Shown here: positions 19,669-29,351 of the stretch, piece by piece
Layout: the number at the start of each line of letters is the position of its first letter
Position numbering within the stretch: the first letter of the stretch is position 1
Assembly (NCBI GenBank): GCA_013214285.1
Contig: JABSPW010000002.1
Location: forward strand, 1 to 64,000
DNA from: Halioglobus sp.
Lineage (GTDB): Bacteria > Pseudomonadota > Gammaproteobacteria > Pseudomonadales > Halieaceae
Direction of reading: 5' to 3'
DNA length: 64,000 nt
The notes under the pieces: model-generated
Databases searched by the model: none
What the model saw: only the letters and a program-made list of their open reading frames with translations
Told to the model about the DNA's origin: nothing
Translations under genes and position numbers: made by a program

Positions 19669-20835
19669 TTATGACAATCGCCCCTTGAAATCTTCGTAAT
19701 CAAACTCACGAATGATCTTGAGCTCATCAGTGTCAGAGTTCCATAAGGCGATTGCGGGCAGCCGGATACCGTTAAAGGTATTGGCTTTCACCATGGTGTA
19801 GTGCGCCATGTCCTGGAATATTAAGCGCTGGCCGATGTGCAGTGGCTCGGGAAAACTGTAGTCGCCTATGACATCGCCCGCCAGGCAGGTGGAGCCGCCC
19901 AGTCGATAGGTATGGTTCAGCGCGCCTGGCAACTGCGCTCCTATAATCTCGGGGCGATAGGGCATCTCCAGAACGTCGGGCATATGGCAGGTTGCTGAGG
20001 TATCCAGAATCGCCTGACTCACTTGGTTCCAGCCCAGATCAAGCACTTCTGAGATGAGCACGCCCGTGCCGAGGGCTATCGCTTCGCCGGGTTCCAGGTA
20101 TATCTGCACATTATAACGCTGCGAGAAATTGCGAATGCAGTTTGCCAAGTCCTCGCGTTGGTAGTCCGATCGTGTGACCTGGTGTCCGCCACCAAAGTTG
20201 ATCCATTGCATATGCGGTAGCAGGTGGCCAAACTTCTTTTCCACCACCTCCAGGGTGCGCTGTAACGCTGGAAATCCTTGCTCACATAAAGAGTGGAAGT
20301 GCAGACCGCTTATATGCTCGATGTCATCCTCGTCCAGTTGCGATAGGGGTGTGCCAAGGCGGGAGCCTGGCGCACAGGGGTCGTAAAGGGCGATATCGAC
20401 CTCTGAGTGTTCGGGGTTGATGCGCAGCCCGAACCGTAGATTGGGTCGCTTATTTGCCGCCTCCAGGGCGAGTGGTTGAAAACGTCGCCATTGAGAGCAG
20501 CTGTTAAATACTACATAGTTTGCAATGCTTAAAATTTCTGTGAGGTCGCTTGCACTGTAGGCGGCACTTAACACGTGGACCTCGCCAGCGTAATACTCGT
20601 GAGCTAACCGGGCCTCGTACAGCCCACTCGCGCAGGTACCGTTGAGGTAACGTGAGACCAAGGGTGCAACGTGCCATAACGCGAAGGCCTTGAGTGCGGC
20701 TAGAATGCGAGCGCCGCTGGCCTCTGCCAGATCCTGCAGAGTGCGCAGATTGACCTCCAGCGCCACCTCGTCAACGACAAAACAGGGAGAGGGCAGGCGC
20801 GCCGGGTTGAGTTTTTCAAACTTCGGGTATCGCAT
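19669..20835 (-). CDS. nspC: Carboxynorspermidine decarboxylase
   Basis: LPSPCFVVDEVALEVNLRTL, ALKAFALW, GLHFHSLCEQ, WINFGGGHQVTRSDY, YLEPGEAIALG, DTSATCHMPDVLEMPYRP. Confidence 0.88.
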   Translation of the reverse strand: MRYPKFEKLNPARLPSPCFVVDEVALEVNLRTLQDLAEASGARILAALKAFALWHVAPLVSRYLNGTCASGLYEARLAHEYYAGEVHVLSAAYSASDLTEILSIANYVVFNSCSQWRRFQPLALEAANKRPNLRFGLRINPEHSEVDIALYDPCAPGSRLGTPLSQLDEDDIEHISGLHFHSLCEQGFPALQRTLEVVEKKFGHLLPHMQWINFGGGHQVTRSDYQREDLANCIRNFSQRYNVQIYLEPGEAIALGTGVLISEVLDLGWNQVSQAILDTSATCHMPDVLEMPYRPEIIGAQLPGALNHTYRLGGSTCLAGDVIGDYSFPEPLHIGQRLIFQDMAHYTMVKANTFNGIRLPAIALWNSDTDELKIIREFDYEDFKGRLS

Positions 20836-20841
20836 CAGGCC

Positions 20842-22047
20842 TTAAGCGAACTCAAGCTGAAAAGCAGGATCCAGCTCTGCCAATTGCCACGGTAAGCCAT
20901 AGCGGTTCATATCCTCCATGAATGGATCGGGATTGTATTGCTCGACATTCCATACCCCCGCTTCGCACCACGTTCCCTCAAGAATCATCTTGGCGCCAAT
21001 CATTGCCGGGACACCGGTCGTATAAGCGATAGCTTGGGATTGCACTTCTCGGTAGCAGGCTTGGTGGTCACATACATTATAAATGTGCATGAGACGCTCT
21101 TTGCCGCCCTTGCTACCGCGTACGATGCAGCCGATGCAGGTCTTGCCTCGCGTTCTTGGGCCTAGGGTCGATGGATCGGGCAACAAGTGTGCTAGAAACT
21201 GAATGGGCACAATGGACTGGCCCCGATAATTGATGGGTTCGATGCCGGTCAGGCCTACATTTTCCAATACCTCCAGGTGCTTCAGGTAATTAGCGGAGAA
21301 GCTCATCCAGAATTGGGCGCGTTGCAGGCTAGGGTAGTGTTTTGTGAGTGACTCCAGCTCCTCGTGGTACATGCGAAATAGGGTGAAGGTTCCGATTCCT
21401 TCAGGACAGGTGTAAAGGGTCATTTTGGAAAGCGGTGGTGTAGTCACGAATGCACCATTTTCCCAATGACGACATGCTGCGCTCACCTCGCGGATATTGA
21501 TTTCTGGATTGAAGTTGGTGGCAAAAGGATAGCCGTGGTCACCGCCGTTGACGTCGATAATGTCCAACTCATGAATCTCATCAAAGTAGTGCTTATTGAG
21601 ATAGGCGGTGAAGATGTTAGTGGCACCCGGGTCGAAACCACTGCCAAGCAGGGCCGTCAGACCCGCATCGACAAATCGCTTTTGGTAGTCCCACTGCCAG
21701 CGATACTCAAATCTCGCTGTGTCGGGTGGTTCGTAGTTCGCGGTGTCCAGGTAGTGAGCTCCCGCCGCCAGGCAGGCATCCATAATGCTCAGATCCTGGT
21801 AAGGCAGCGCCACATTAATAACAAGCTTGGGTTTTTCCCTACGCAGCAGCGAAATCAAATCGGAAACATTATCAGCATCCACTTGTGCGGTGTGTATGGG
21901 TTGATCGATTTGCGCTGCAATGGCCTTGCATTTCGATTCTGTACGGCTGGCCAGTACGATATCAGAGAATACTTGTGGAACCTGCGCACATTTTTGCGTG
22001 ACCACGCTACCTACACTACCCGCCCCGACTATTAACACCTTTGACAT
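20842..22047 (-). CDS. Carboxynorspermidine synthase/saccharopine dehydrogenase family protein
   Basis: KVLIVGAGSVGSVVTQKCAQ, YLDTANYEPPD, LLGSGFDPGATNIFTAYLNKHYFDEIHELDIIDVNGGDHGYPFATNFNPEINIREV. Confidence 0.88.
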   Translation of the reverse strand: MSKVLIVGAGSVGSVVTQKCAQVPQVFSDIVLASRTESKCKAIAAQIDQPIHTAQVDADNVSDLISLLRREKPKLVINVALPYQDLSIMDACLAAGAHYLDTANYEPPDTARFEYRWQWDYQKRFVDAGLTALLGSGFDPGATNIFTAYLNKHYFDEIHELDIIDVNGGDHGYPFATNFNPEINIREVSAACRHWENGAFVTTPPLSKMTLYTCPEGIGTFTLFRMYHEELESLTKHYPSLQRAQFWMSFSANYLKHLEVLENVGLTGIEPINYRGQSIVPIQFLAHLLPDPSTLGPRTRGKTCIGCIVRGSKGGKERLMHIYNVCDHQACYREVQSQAIAYTTGVPAMIGAKMILEGTWCEAGVWNVEQYNPDPFMEDMNRYGLPWQLAELDPAFQLEFA

Positions 22048-22073
22048 TGAGTACGGTTCCTTACTGCCCGCGA

Positions 22074-24068
22074 TTAACTACGTTTAAAATAGGTATAAGC
22101 GTTCAGACTGTTTGAGAAGGCGCGCAGGATTGCTTGCCGTTGAGTAACATTGATTTTCCCCTGGCGCACGGCGCTCTCCGCCACCTGGCGAAACCGCTCC
22201 TGCATCTGTCTCGGCTCGTGCTCTACATAACGGAGTACGTCGGCAACCCTGTCGCCATGGAATTCTCGGACGAAATCGAAACTGCCGTCCCCCTTAATGG
22301 CGACGTTGATGACATTGGTGTCTCCGAAAAGATTGTGCAAGTCACCCAGCGTTTCCTGGTAGGCCCCGACTAAGAAGGCACCAAGATAGTAGTCCTCGCC
22401 AGGGTGCAGCGGGTGCAGTGGCAGTGAGCGAGTGAGCCCCTTGGGTCCCGTAAATTTGTCAATCTTGCCGTCACAGTCACAGGTCAGGTCTGCGAGTACT
22501 GCCGATCGAGTGGGCTTCTCCGTCAGGCGATGAATGGGCATGATGGGAAATATCTGGTCAATGGCCCATACGTCGGGTAATGATTGAAATAGGCTGAAAT
22601 TACCGTAGTAGATATCTGACAACAACGTCGGCAGGCTCTCCAACTCCGGTGGCACGCGATTGACTTGTGGCAGGAGGGCTGCAATATTCTGTAACACTGC
22701 CAAGAACCAGTTTTCTCCGAGACCGCGCTCACGCAAGCTAGCTTGCCCGTGCTGAAAGTCTTCCCGCAAGGCGTCGCGGTAGAACAGCGCATCGTTGTAA
22801 CATTCCTGAAAGTTGTCTTGCGTCACATTGTCCAGCGCCCATTTAAGCCCGGCGAGATTTTCATTCCCACCTGGCGGTAGACTGGAAAGAAGGGGTCCTG
22901 GGTGACTGTCTCGAACATCCAGGATGTTAAAGAGCAACACTGAGGAGTATGCCACGGTGGCTCGCCCCGATTCTGTAATGATCACCGGGTGGTCGATGTA
23001 CATTGGGTCTAGGGTTTCACAAATACTCTCGACAATGTTTACGCAGTATTCGTCTAGCTGGTAGTTCATACTGTGAGTGCTGTTCGTCCGCGCGCCTTCA
23101 TAATCCACGGCCAGTCCACCACCGAGGTCAAGGTAGCCCATCGGTGCGCCTTCCCGTACCAGACCAGCATAAAACCGACAGGCATCCAGCACCCCGCTGC
23201 GAACGTTACGGATGTTAGGTATTTGAGAGCCGAGGTGGCAATGCAGTAGCTGCAAGCAATGTAACTTACTCGCTTCTCGTAGGCTATCGATAACTGTTAA
23301 CAGAGTGTCCGTGCAGAGACCGAAGATGGATCGGTCGCCACTATCGTGGCGCCAGTGGCCGTCTACCATGACGCTGGTGCGTATACGCACACCAAGCAGG
23401 GGATCTGCGCCCACGATGTCGCTGCGTTCCAGTATCAGTGGTAATTCGTTCACAGATTCCAGGACAAAGAAACACGCATAGCCCATCTGCCGCGCGTAGA
23501 GACCGAGGTCGATAAACTCCTTGTCTTTGTAACCGTTACAGACGATCAGGCTGTCTTTGTCTCTCACTTGTGAGAGTGCGATAATGAGTTCTGCTTTGCT
23601 GCCGGCTTCGAAACCATGATGGTAATGTCGGCCGTACTCCGCGATCTCCTCAATAACATGGCACTGCTGATTGACTTTGATGGGGAACACACCCCTGTAG
23701 TGATTCCGGTATCCAGTCTGTGTGATGGCGCGGGTAAAGGATTCGTTCAGTATCTTTATCCGCTGGTCCAATAGGTTACGAATGCGCAATACTGCTGGCA
23801 TGTGCAGTCCCCGTGCTTGCATGCCAAGCACGATATCCATGAGTGAAACGGACACGGAGTCGTCGTCAATGTCTACAGTGACCTCTACTTCCCCTTGTTC
23901 GGATAGCCGGAAGTAGCCGGCCCCCCAGTCATTGATACCGTAAAGCTCGGCACTCTTTTTACTGCTCCACCGATCATTCATCGGCACTGAACACCGGCTC
24001 TCTTTGGGCATAACTTGCTTCATTGGCGCTCGCAAATGTGTTGGGGTCGCTGCCCGGCGCAGGTGCAA
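22074..24068 (-). CDS. speA: Biosynthetic arginine decarboxylase
   Basis: GYRNHYRGVFPIKVNQQCHVIEEIAEYGRHYHHGFEAGSKAELIIAL, LHCHLGSQIPNIRNV; true start may be downstream of 24068. Confidence 0.92.
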   Translation of the reverse strand: MHLRRAATPTHLRAPMKQVMPKESRCSVPMNDRWSSKKSAELYGINDWGAGYFRLSEQGEVEVTVDIDDDSVSVSLMDIVLGMQARGLHMPAVLRIRNLLDQRIKILNESFTRAITQTGYRNHYRGVFPIKVNQQCHVIEEIAEYGRHYHHGFEAGSKAELIIALSQVRDKDSLIVCNGYKDKEFIDLGLYARQMGYACFFVLESVNELPLILERSDIVGADPLLGVRIRTSVMVDGHWRHDSGDRSIFGLCTDTLLTVIDSLREASKLHCLQLLHCHLGSQIPNIRNVRSGVLDACRFYAGLVREGAPMGYLDLGGGLAVDYEGARTNSTHSMNYQLDEYCVNIVESICETLDPMYIDHPVIITESGRATVAYSSVLLFNILDVRDSHPGPLLSSLPPGGNENLAGLKWALDNVTQDNFQECYNDALFYRDALREDFQHGQASLRERGLGENWFLAVLQNIAALLPQVNRVPPELESLPTLLSDIYYGNFSLFQSLPDVWAIDQIFPIMPIHRLTEKPTRSAVLADLTCDCDGKIDKFTGPKGLTRSLPLHPLHPGEDYYLGAFLVGAYQETLGDLHNLFGDTNVINVAIKGDGSFDFVREFHGDRVADVLRYVEHEPRQMQERFRQVAESAVRQGKINVTQRQAILRAFSNSLNAYTYFKRS

Positions 24069-24236
24069 TCCAGCTGCATGGTAGGGCGATGGACGGTAAG
24101 GTTAAAAGATATCGCTGCAATCCGGAAAAAAATCTTTAGTTGCGGATACAGTGCCTGTGACGCCGCTGACCGGCGAGGGGTGACAGCGCTTTCTGTTTTC
24201 TGATATAACCTACATTTATACTGCCATGGAGACTTT

Positions 24237-25745
24237 ATGGTGAAGGTCCTCGCGTTGCTGTTGCTCGCATTGCCCTGTATGCAGGTGAGTGCTGAGGAGT
24301 TTCCGCGCCCGGAGGGTCTCGAGTCTGCCGTTAGCTTCTGGACAAAGGTGTATACCGAAATCTCGACCGACCAAGGTTACCTGCACGATGATGAGCACTT
24401 GGCCATCGTGTATTCTGTCCTGACGCTCCCCGACGCCCGCCAGAGTAGCGCCCGTGAAGCGCAGATCCATGCCGCACAGGCCGAAATAGAGGATGCCCTG
24501 CGCAACTTAGGGGAGGGGAAACGCAGCGATTTAGCGCCGATTGAGGAACAGGTATTGGCTGCCTGGCCGCAGGATAGTTCGTCACGACAATTCGCGGAGG
24601 CCGCGGCTCGTGTGCGCTTCCAGCTGGGCCAGGCCGACCGTTTTCGAAGAGGTCTTGTTCGTTCTGGCCAGTGGAAGTCACACATTCGGGAAGTTCTGGC
24701 GAAGTATGGATTGCCGGCAGAGCTGGAGGCACTGCCGCATGTGGAATCTTCTTTTATGGCATCTGCCTGGTCCAAGGCAGGTGCGGCCGGTATGTGGCAA
24801 TTCATGCCGACAACAGGGCGACACTACATGCGAGTCGATCACATTGTGGACGAGCGTATGGACCCTTTTATTGCCACGGATGGTGCGGCGCGGCTGCTCG
24901 CCACGAATTATAGGCTCACCGGGACCTGGCCTCTGGCCTTGACCAGTTACAATCATGGTGCAGCGGGCATGCGGCGTGCGGCGAAAACCCTGGGTACTAC
25001 CGATATCGATGTCATCGTGGACAAGTATAAGAGCCGCAGCTTCGGTTTTGCTTCACGAAACTTCTATGCGTCCTTCCTGGCGGCACAAGAAATCGACAGT
25101 AACCCGGAGCAGTATTTTCCGCAGATCGAGCTTGCACGTCCTGTTGCTTACGATACGGTTCGATCTGACGATTTTGTCTCGGCGCTGGGTTTTGCTCAGG
25201 AAGCGGGTGTTGAACTGGGAGAACTTAGGCGGCATAACCCGGCGTTGCTTGATCCGGTATGGAAAGGGGAGAAGCATATTCCAAAGGGTTTTCCGGTGCG
25301 TTTGCCATCATCACAGTTGCCCCGCCCACTGCACGAGTCCTTGGCTTCGCTGTCCCTAGCCTGGCGTTTCGGCCAACAGAAACCCGACAAGATATACCGC
25401 GTTGCACAGGGAGATTCGCTGTCCACTATTGCGCAACGTTACAACACGACAGTAGCCAAGCTGAAGGCCGTGAACGGTTTGCGCAGTCACAAAATCCGGA
25501 CGGGTAAGACTCTCATTCTGCCTGGCAGTGTGGAGGAATTCTCCCTTTCCGCTGCGCAAGTTGCCGCAACTCGTGCGCGTTTAGAGGGTAAGACGGTTGA
25601 ATATGTTATTCAGCGAGGAGACTCTCTATGGAGTATTGCACGTCAGTTTAACGTGTCTACACAAGATCTGGTTGTGTGGAATAACCTCTCGGCTAAAGCC
25701 TATCTGCAGCCCGGACAGAAGTTGAAAATCGCCGGCGCCGGCTGA
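24237..25745 (+). CDS. Membrane-bound lytic murein transglycosylase D-like, LysM domains
   Basis: ALPHVESSFMASAWSKAGAAGMWQFMPTTGRHYMRVD (SLT), two C-terminal LysM motifs (YRVAQGDSLSTIAQRYN; YVIQRGDSLWSIARQFN). Confidence 0.9.
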   Translation: MVKVLALLLLALPCMQVSAEEFPRPEGLESAVSFWTKVYTEISTDQGYLHDDEHLAIVYSVLTLPDARQSSAREAQIHAAQAEIEDALRNLGEGKRSDLAPIEEQVLAAWPQDSSSRQFAEAAARVRFQLGQADRFRRGLVRSGQWKSHIREVLAKYGLPAELEALPHVESSFMASAWSKAGAAGMWQFMPTTGRHYMRVDHIVDERMDPFIATDGAARLLATNYRLTGTWPLALTSYNHGAAGMRRAAKTLGTTDIDVIVDKYKSRSFGFASRNFYASFLAAQEIDSNPEQYFPQIELARPVAYDTVRSDDFVSALGFAQEAGVELGELRRHNPALLDPVWKGEKHIPKGFPVRLPSSQLPRPLHESLASLSLAWRFGQQKPDKIYRVAQGDSLSTIAQRYNTTVAKLKAVNGLRSHKIRTGKTLILPGSVEEFSLSAAQVAATRARLEGKTVEYVIQRGDSLWSIARQFNVSTQDLVVWNNLSAKAYLQPGQKLKIAGAG

Positions 25746-25815
25746 TCTGACGCGGTGTTTTATGCGCTCTATACACTGTCTCGGGCCTGCCAGAGTGTAT
25801 CGGTAGGGATACCTT

Positions 25816-26553
25816 ATGAATCCTGATCAGCAGCGCGATGATGCTTATATTGCGGACACTGAACGGCGAAAAAGCGGCAGCGCAGTCCGCCCGCGGGATG
25901 CGGCAACCCTGATTATTGTCCGCAGGGACGGCGCAGATACACGTGTCCTAATGGGCAAGCGGGCTGCCAGCCACAAGTTCATGCCGAATAAATTCGTGTT
26001 TCCTGGGGGCGCTGTAGACCGGGCCGACAGCCGCATCGTGCCGCCATATGATTTACACCCAAAGGTAATGCAGCGTCTCTCTCAAGGCTGCTCCGAGAGC
26101 CGCGCGCGGGCATTGGCGATGGCAGCTATTCGCGAGACGTTTGAAGAAACGGGCCTGATTATCGGAGAGCCGGATACACCGACCTTGGTCACACGCTCTC
26201 CTCACTGGGCCAGTTTCCTGCGGCACGATATCAACCCACGGCTCGACGTGTTGCATCTGATTGCCCGGGCGATAACGCCGCCCTACCGCAACCGTCGCTT
26301 CGATGCGCGCTTTTTCATGGTTGATGCGACACATATCCAGGGTGGCGTGCAGGAGCATCCTGAGGGGTCTGGAGAATTACTTGACCTACATTGGGTAGAT
26401 CTACTTGAGGCACAGCGACTGGAGCAGTTGCCTAATATCACGCGAACGGTGCTATTTGCGTTGGAGCAACGTTTGCAGAATGCGGCCGGACACGAAAGTC
26501 ACGGGCCATTCGTTTATATGCGCCGTGGTAAGCGGATAATCGATACGGTTTAG
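25816..26553 (+). CDS. NUDIX hydrolase
   Basis: FVFPGGAVDRAD ... AMAAIRETFEETGLIIGE (Nudix box-like). Confidence 0.85.
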   Translation: MNPDQQRDDAYIADTERRKSGSAVRPRDAATLIIVRRDGADTRVLMGKRAASHKFMPNKFVFPGGAVDRADSRIVPPYDLHPKVMQRLSQGCSESRARALAMAAIRETFEETGLIIGEPDTPTLVTRSPHWASFLRHDINPRLDVLHLIARAITPPYRNRRFDARFFMVDATHIQGGVQEHPEGSGELLDLHWVDLLEAQRLEQLPNITRTVLFALEQRLQNAAGHESHGPFVYMRRGKRIIDTV

Positions 26554-26556
26554 GCG

Positions 26557-26970
26557 TTACATATCGTTGCGGCGCTGCGCTCCGCGCGGCGTGTTCATGT
26601 CATCAGCGCGGCGTGGGTGTCGCATGTGCACCATAAACCGAATACAGGCCAGAGGAGCGATGGCGCAGCCTACCGATACCAGCCACTTGAACGCAGTCGC
26701 TTTTCTCAGGGCGGTGTAGCCGAAGAATGCCAGCTCTCGCATATCGATCATAAACTGCATGGCCAAGTTTATCTCAATGACAATCAGAGCGCTGAACCAT
26801 AGCATTAAGCCTGTCATCACAATGACCTGTGAACGGCGTAAGTACTTGCCGACTAGGTAGGATGCTATAAGGTAGGCCGACAGGAGGAATATGAGAAGGA
26901 TAACCCAGAGTATCAGATTGGTTTGCCAAGCGCTTAATACAGCGTAGATTTCGAAGTTGGGTTCATCCAT
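26557..26970 (-). CDS. Hypothetical membrane protein
   Basis: 137 aa with several hydrophobic segments. Confidence 0.55.
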   Translation of the reverse strand: MDEPNFEIYAVLSAWQTNLILWVILLIFLLSAYLIASYLVGKYLRRSQVIVMTGLMLWFSALIVIEINLAMQFMIDMRELAFFGYTALRKATAFKWLVSVGCAIAPLACIRFMVHMRHPRRADDMNTPRGAQRRNDM

Positions 26971-27038
26971 TGTTAGATTAGGCCTGTATTTTTGCTGCCT
27001 AGAGCATAGACTAGTTCGGTACCTGTTGTGTACTCCTT

Positions 27039-27419
27039 TTATCCTTCTTGATTTTCATTCTCAAATTCCGCGATCGCCTCTTCTACGGGCCCGAGCATGG
27101 AGGCGGCGCGAGGATAGCCGGCATACTGGGCGATGAAGAGGAGAAATTCTCTGGCTTCTTCAGCATCGATTTCGCCACGCTTCAGGGAGGCCTTGATCTG
27201 TATTTTAAAAGTAGTTGCTTCACCTTTTTCGGCGATAATTCCTAACAATAAAATACGCTTGTCGCGCATGGACAAAGTGTCGCGAGTCCACAGCTCCGCG
27301 AAAAGTTGTTTCAGCATGACATCGGTGAACGTATAGCCCTCCGGCGGCACGATGACATCGCCGGCATAAACATCCATGATTTTTTCTTCGCCGAGGGCGC
27401 GGCGTTCAGAATCGCTCAT
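27039..27419 (-). CDS. Carboxymuconolactone decarboxylase-family-like protein
   Basis: FAELWTRDTLSMRDKRILLLGIIAEKGEATTFKIQIKASLKRGEIDAEEAREFLLFIAQYAGYPRA; probable start ATG at 27419. Confidence 0.75.
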   Translation of the reverse strand: MSDSERRALGEEKIMDVYAGDVIVPPEGYTFTDVMLKQLFAELWTRDTLSMRDKRILLLGIIAEKGEATTFKIQIKASLKRGEIDAEEAREFLLFIAQYAGYPRAASMLGPVEEAIAEFENENQEG

Positions 27420-27438
27420 AGTCGGTCTCCTTCGGACG

Positions 27439-28167
27439 CTAGTCCAGTGTGCCAAAAATCTTGTCGTAGAATAGGGTAATCGTCGCGTAATTTCCCTTGT
27501 GCATGTTCTCATGGTGCACATGATGTTTGGCGACAATCCAGTTAAGCGTTTTAAACGGAAAGCGCGGCACTTTGAAATAGACGTGATTGATCTGGTTTAT
27601 CTGAAAGTAAATCAGAAAAGTGACAACGATAGTAGCCAGCTGGAAACGCCCCATGATGGCTGACAGTAAGATCACGGTGAGCATGTAACCGCCCAACCCG
27701 ACGAACGTTTCCAGTGGATGCACATAATGCGCATCAAGGTAAGAGGGGTCACGCGCCTGGTGATGCACCGCGTGCACCTTTCGCATCCTGCCGTTACCGT
27801 GGAACCAAAACCGGTGCGCGCAGTAATAGAACAGGTCGTAGACCATCAGGATCACAAATACGTCCAGTGGAATACGCCACCAGGGCTGCGCCTCAAAAGT
27901 GATGCAAAAGGGCAGTAGCAGGAAAAAAAAGGCGATGTTCAGCCATTTGCCGACACTTTGGCTGGACTTCACCGTTCGCGGATACTTCTCCTTCGCCCAG
28001 CGCAGTTTATCTTCTTCCGTATTGATGCGACGCATTTCCGCCAGGTCGGGATGCCTGAAGACCAGTTTTTTACCGATGATGGTAATCCCTGCGATCAGTG
28101 CCAATGCTGCCATCGACCCTAAGATATTGTAGTTTTCCCAGAACGTTGAAAGCCATTCATGCATCAT
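27439..28167 (-). CDS. Sterol desaturase/fatty acid hydroxylase family protein
   Basis: His boxes: HRFWFH, HAVHHQARDPSYLDAHYVHPLE, HHVHHENMHKGNY. Confidence 0.88.
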   Translation of the reverse strand: MMHEWLSTFWENYNILGSMAALALIAGITIIGKKLVFRHPDLAEMRRINTEEDKLRWAKEKYPRTVKSSQSVGKWLNIAFFFLLLPFCITFEAQPWWRIPLDVFVILMVYDLFYYCAHRFWFHGNGRMRKVHAVHHQARDPSYLDAHYVHPLETFVGLGGYMLTVILLSAIMGRFQLATIVVTFLIYFQINQINHVYFKVPRFPFKTLNWIVAKHHVHHENMHKGNYATITLFYDKIFGTLD

Positions 28168-28173
28168 TGTTGT

Positions 28174-29232
28174 CTACCTCGCGCTGTCCTGCTGAGAGAG
28201 CAATAGCCGGGCCAGCTCCTGGCTGCCCTGTTCTCCCAGTTGTTGCTGAAGTTGGTGTGCCAGCAGACGGAGATCTGCATGGCCTTTGCTATCGAAGCTC
28301 TCCTGCTTCAAACCCAGGCCATCGAACAGGTCACGCAATGTGTCATTGACCCGTTTGACCCCGGCTTTGCCAATGATGGTCGCAAATTCATGTTCTAGTT
28401 CTCTGCCGCTCGCCACCGAGTCTGCGATCAGTTGCTTACCATGAGGCGTTAGTGTTAAGACGATTTGACGTGCATCCAGCGGATCAGGGTCTCGCTGTAA
28501 ATAACCCAGGACTTCTAGCTCCATGGCGATGACACTTATCGCCTGCTTGCTCACATCGTGCGAGGCAGCCATCTGTTGAATGCGTCCGCCGGATGGCCCG
28601 ATATGCGTGAGCACCTGTTCGAATGAGACCTTCAGTTCTGGGTGTCCTTTCTTGCGCGTCAGTTCCATTAGTCGCTGCAGGGTGTAATCTGACAACCTTG
28701 GTAGCAGGCCACCCATGATGATTGGCGTCTCAACCCCACTGTCGTGTTCGGTGAGCCCCAGTGAGAGGTGCCGATAAATTGTTCTGAGACACTCGCTGGT
28801 ATCTGCGATGCGCTCTTCACCTACGATGAGAGCAAACTGCTTGTCCAATCGCGCGACAATGCGCATGCCATCGCGACGCAGGCGCAGACCGGCGGGGGAC
28901 AGTGCCAACCGCTTCGCGCGCCCGTCGCTTGGGTCTGCTCGGCGCTCGATGTACCCGGCGGCCTCTACCTGCTTGACGGCCTGGTTGCAGGCCTGTCGAG
29001 AAATACCGAGTATCTCTGCCAGATCGGTCAGGCGCTTGTCGTTCTCGCCGATCAGCGTGATATAGGGTGCGAAGCCGAGTCGCAGGTCGCCGTGTCCGCA
29101 CTCTTTCTGCAGGGTGTCCATCATGCACGTCTGCAGGTACCGTGCTACACCCAGCAAGTGCTGGGAGAAGTCATGTCGATAGCGTGATGAGTGCAAGGCC
29201 GTCTCGACATGTTTTGTGGACAGGGTGATCAT
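28174..29232 (-). CDS. Transcriptional regulator with two tandem MarR-type winged-helix domains
   Basis: First: RLTDLAEILGISRQACNQAVKQVEAAGYIERRADPSDGRAKRLALSPAG; second: RIQQMAASHDVSKQAISVIAMELEVLGYLQRDPDPLDARQIVLTLTPHG. Confidence 0.85.
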   Translation of the reverse strand: MITLSTKHVETALHSSRYRHDFSQHLLGVARYLQTCMMDTLQKECGHGDLRLGFAPYITLIGENDKRLTDLAEILGISRQACNQAVKQVEAAGYIERRADPSDGRAKRLALSPAGLRLRRDGMRIVARLDKQFALIVGEERIADTSECLRTIYRHLSLGLTEHDSGVETPIIMGGLLPRLSDYTLQRLMELTRKKGHPELKVSFEQVLTHIGPSGGRIQQMAASHDVSKQAISVIAMELEVLGYLQRDPDPLDARQIVLTLTPHGKQLIADSVASGRELEHEFATIIGKAGVKRVNDTLRDLFDGLGLKQESFDSKGHADLRLLAHQLQQQLGEQGSQELARLLLSQQDSAR

Positions 29233-29252
29233 GGTGGGAAATAGTAAAGCTC

Positions 29253-29271
29253 AATTGACTATAAGTCAATT
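29253..29271. promoter_or_regulatory. Perfect inverted repeat AATTGAC-TATAA-GTCAATT (candidate MarR operator)
   Basis: 7-bp perfect arms, 5-bp spacer, in the divergent intergenic region; additional half-site TTGAC at 29276-29280. Confidence 0.65.
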
Positions 29272-29351
29272 TATATTGACATAATGCGATGCCAGCATCT
29301 AAACTGCCTGTCAAAACAATAAGGTCACTTGCAGGCCTGCAGGGAGTGCTG

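Noticed and set aside
21466-22035. 189-aa plus-strand ORF
   Set aside because: Lies antisense within the clear carboxynorspermidine synthase-like gene; no recognisable motifs.
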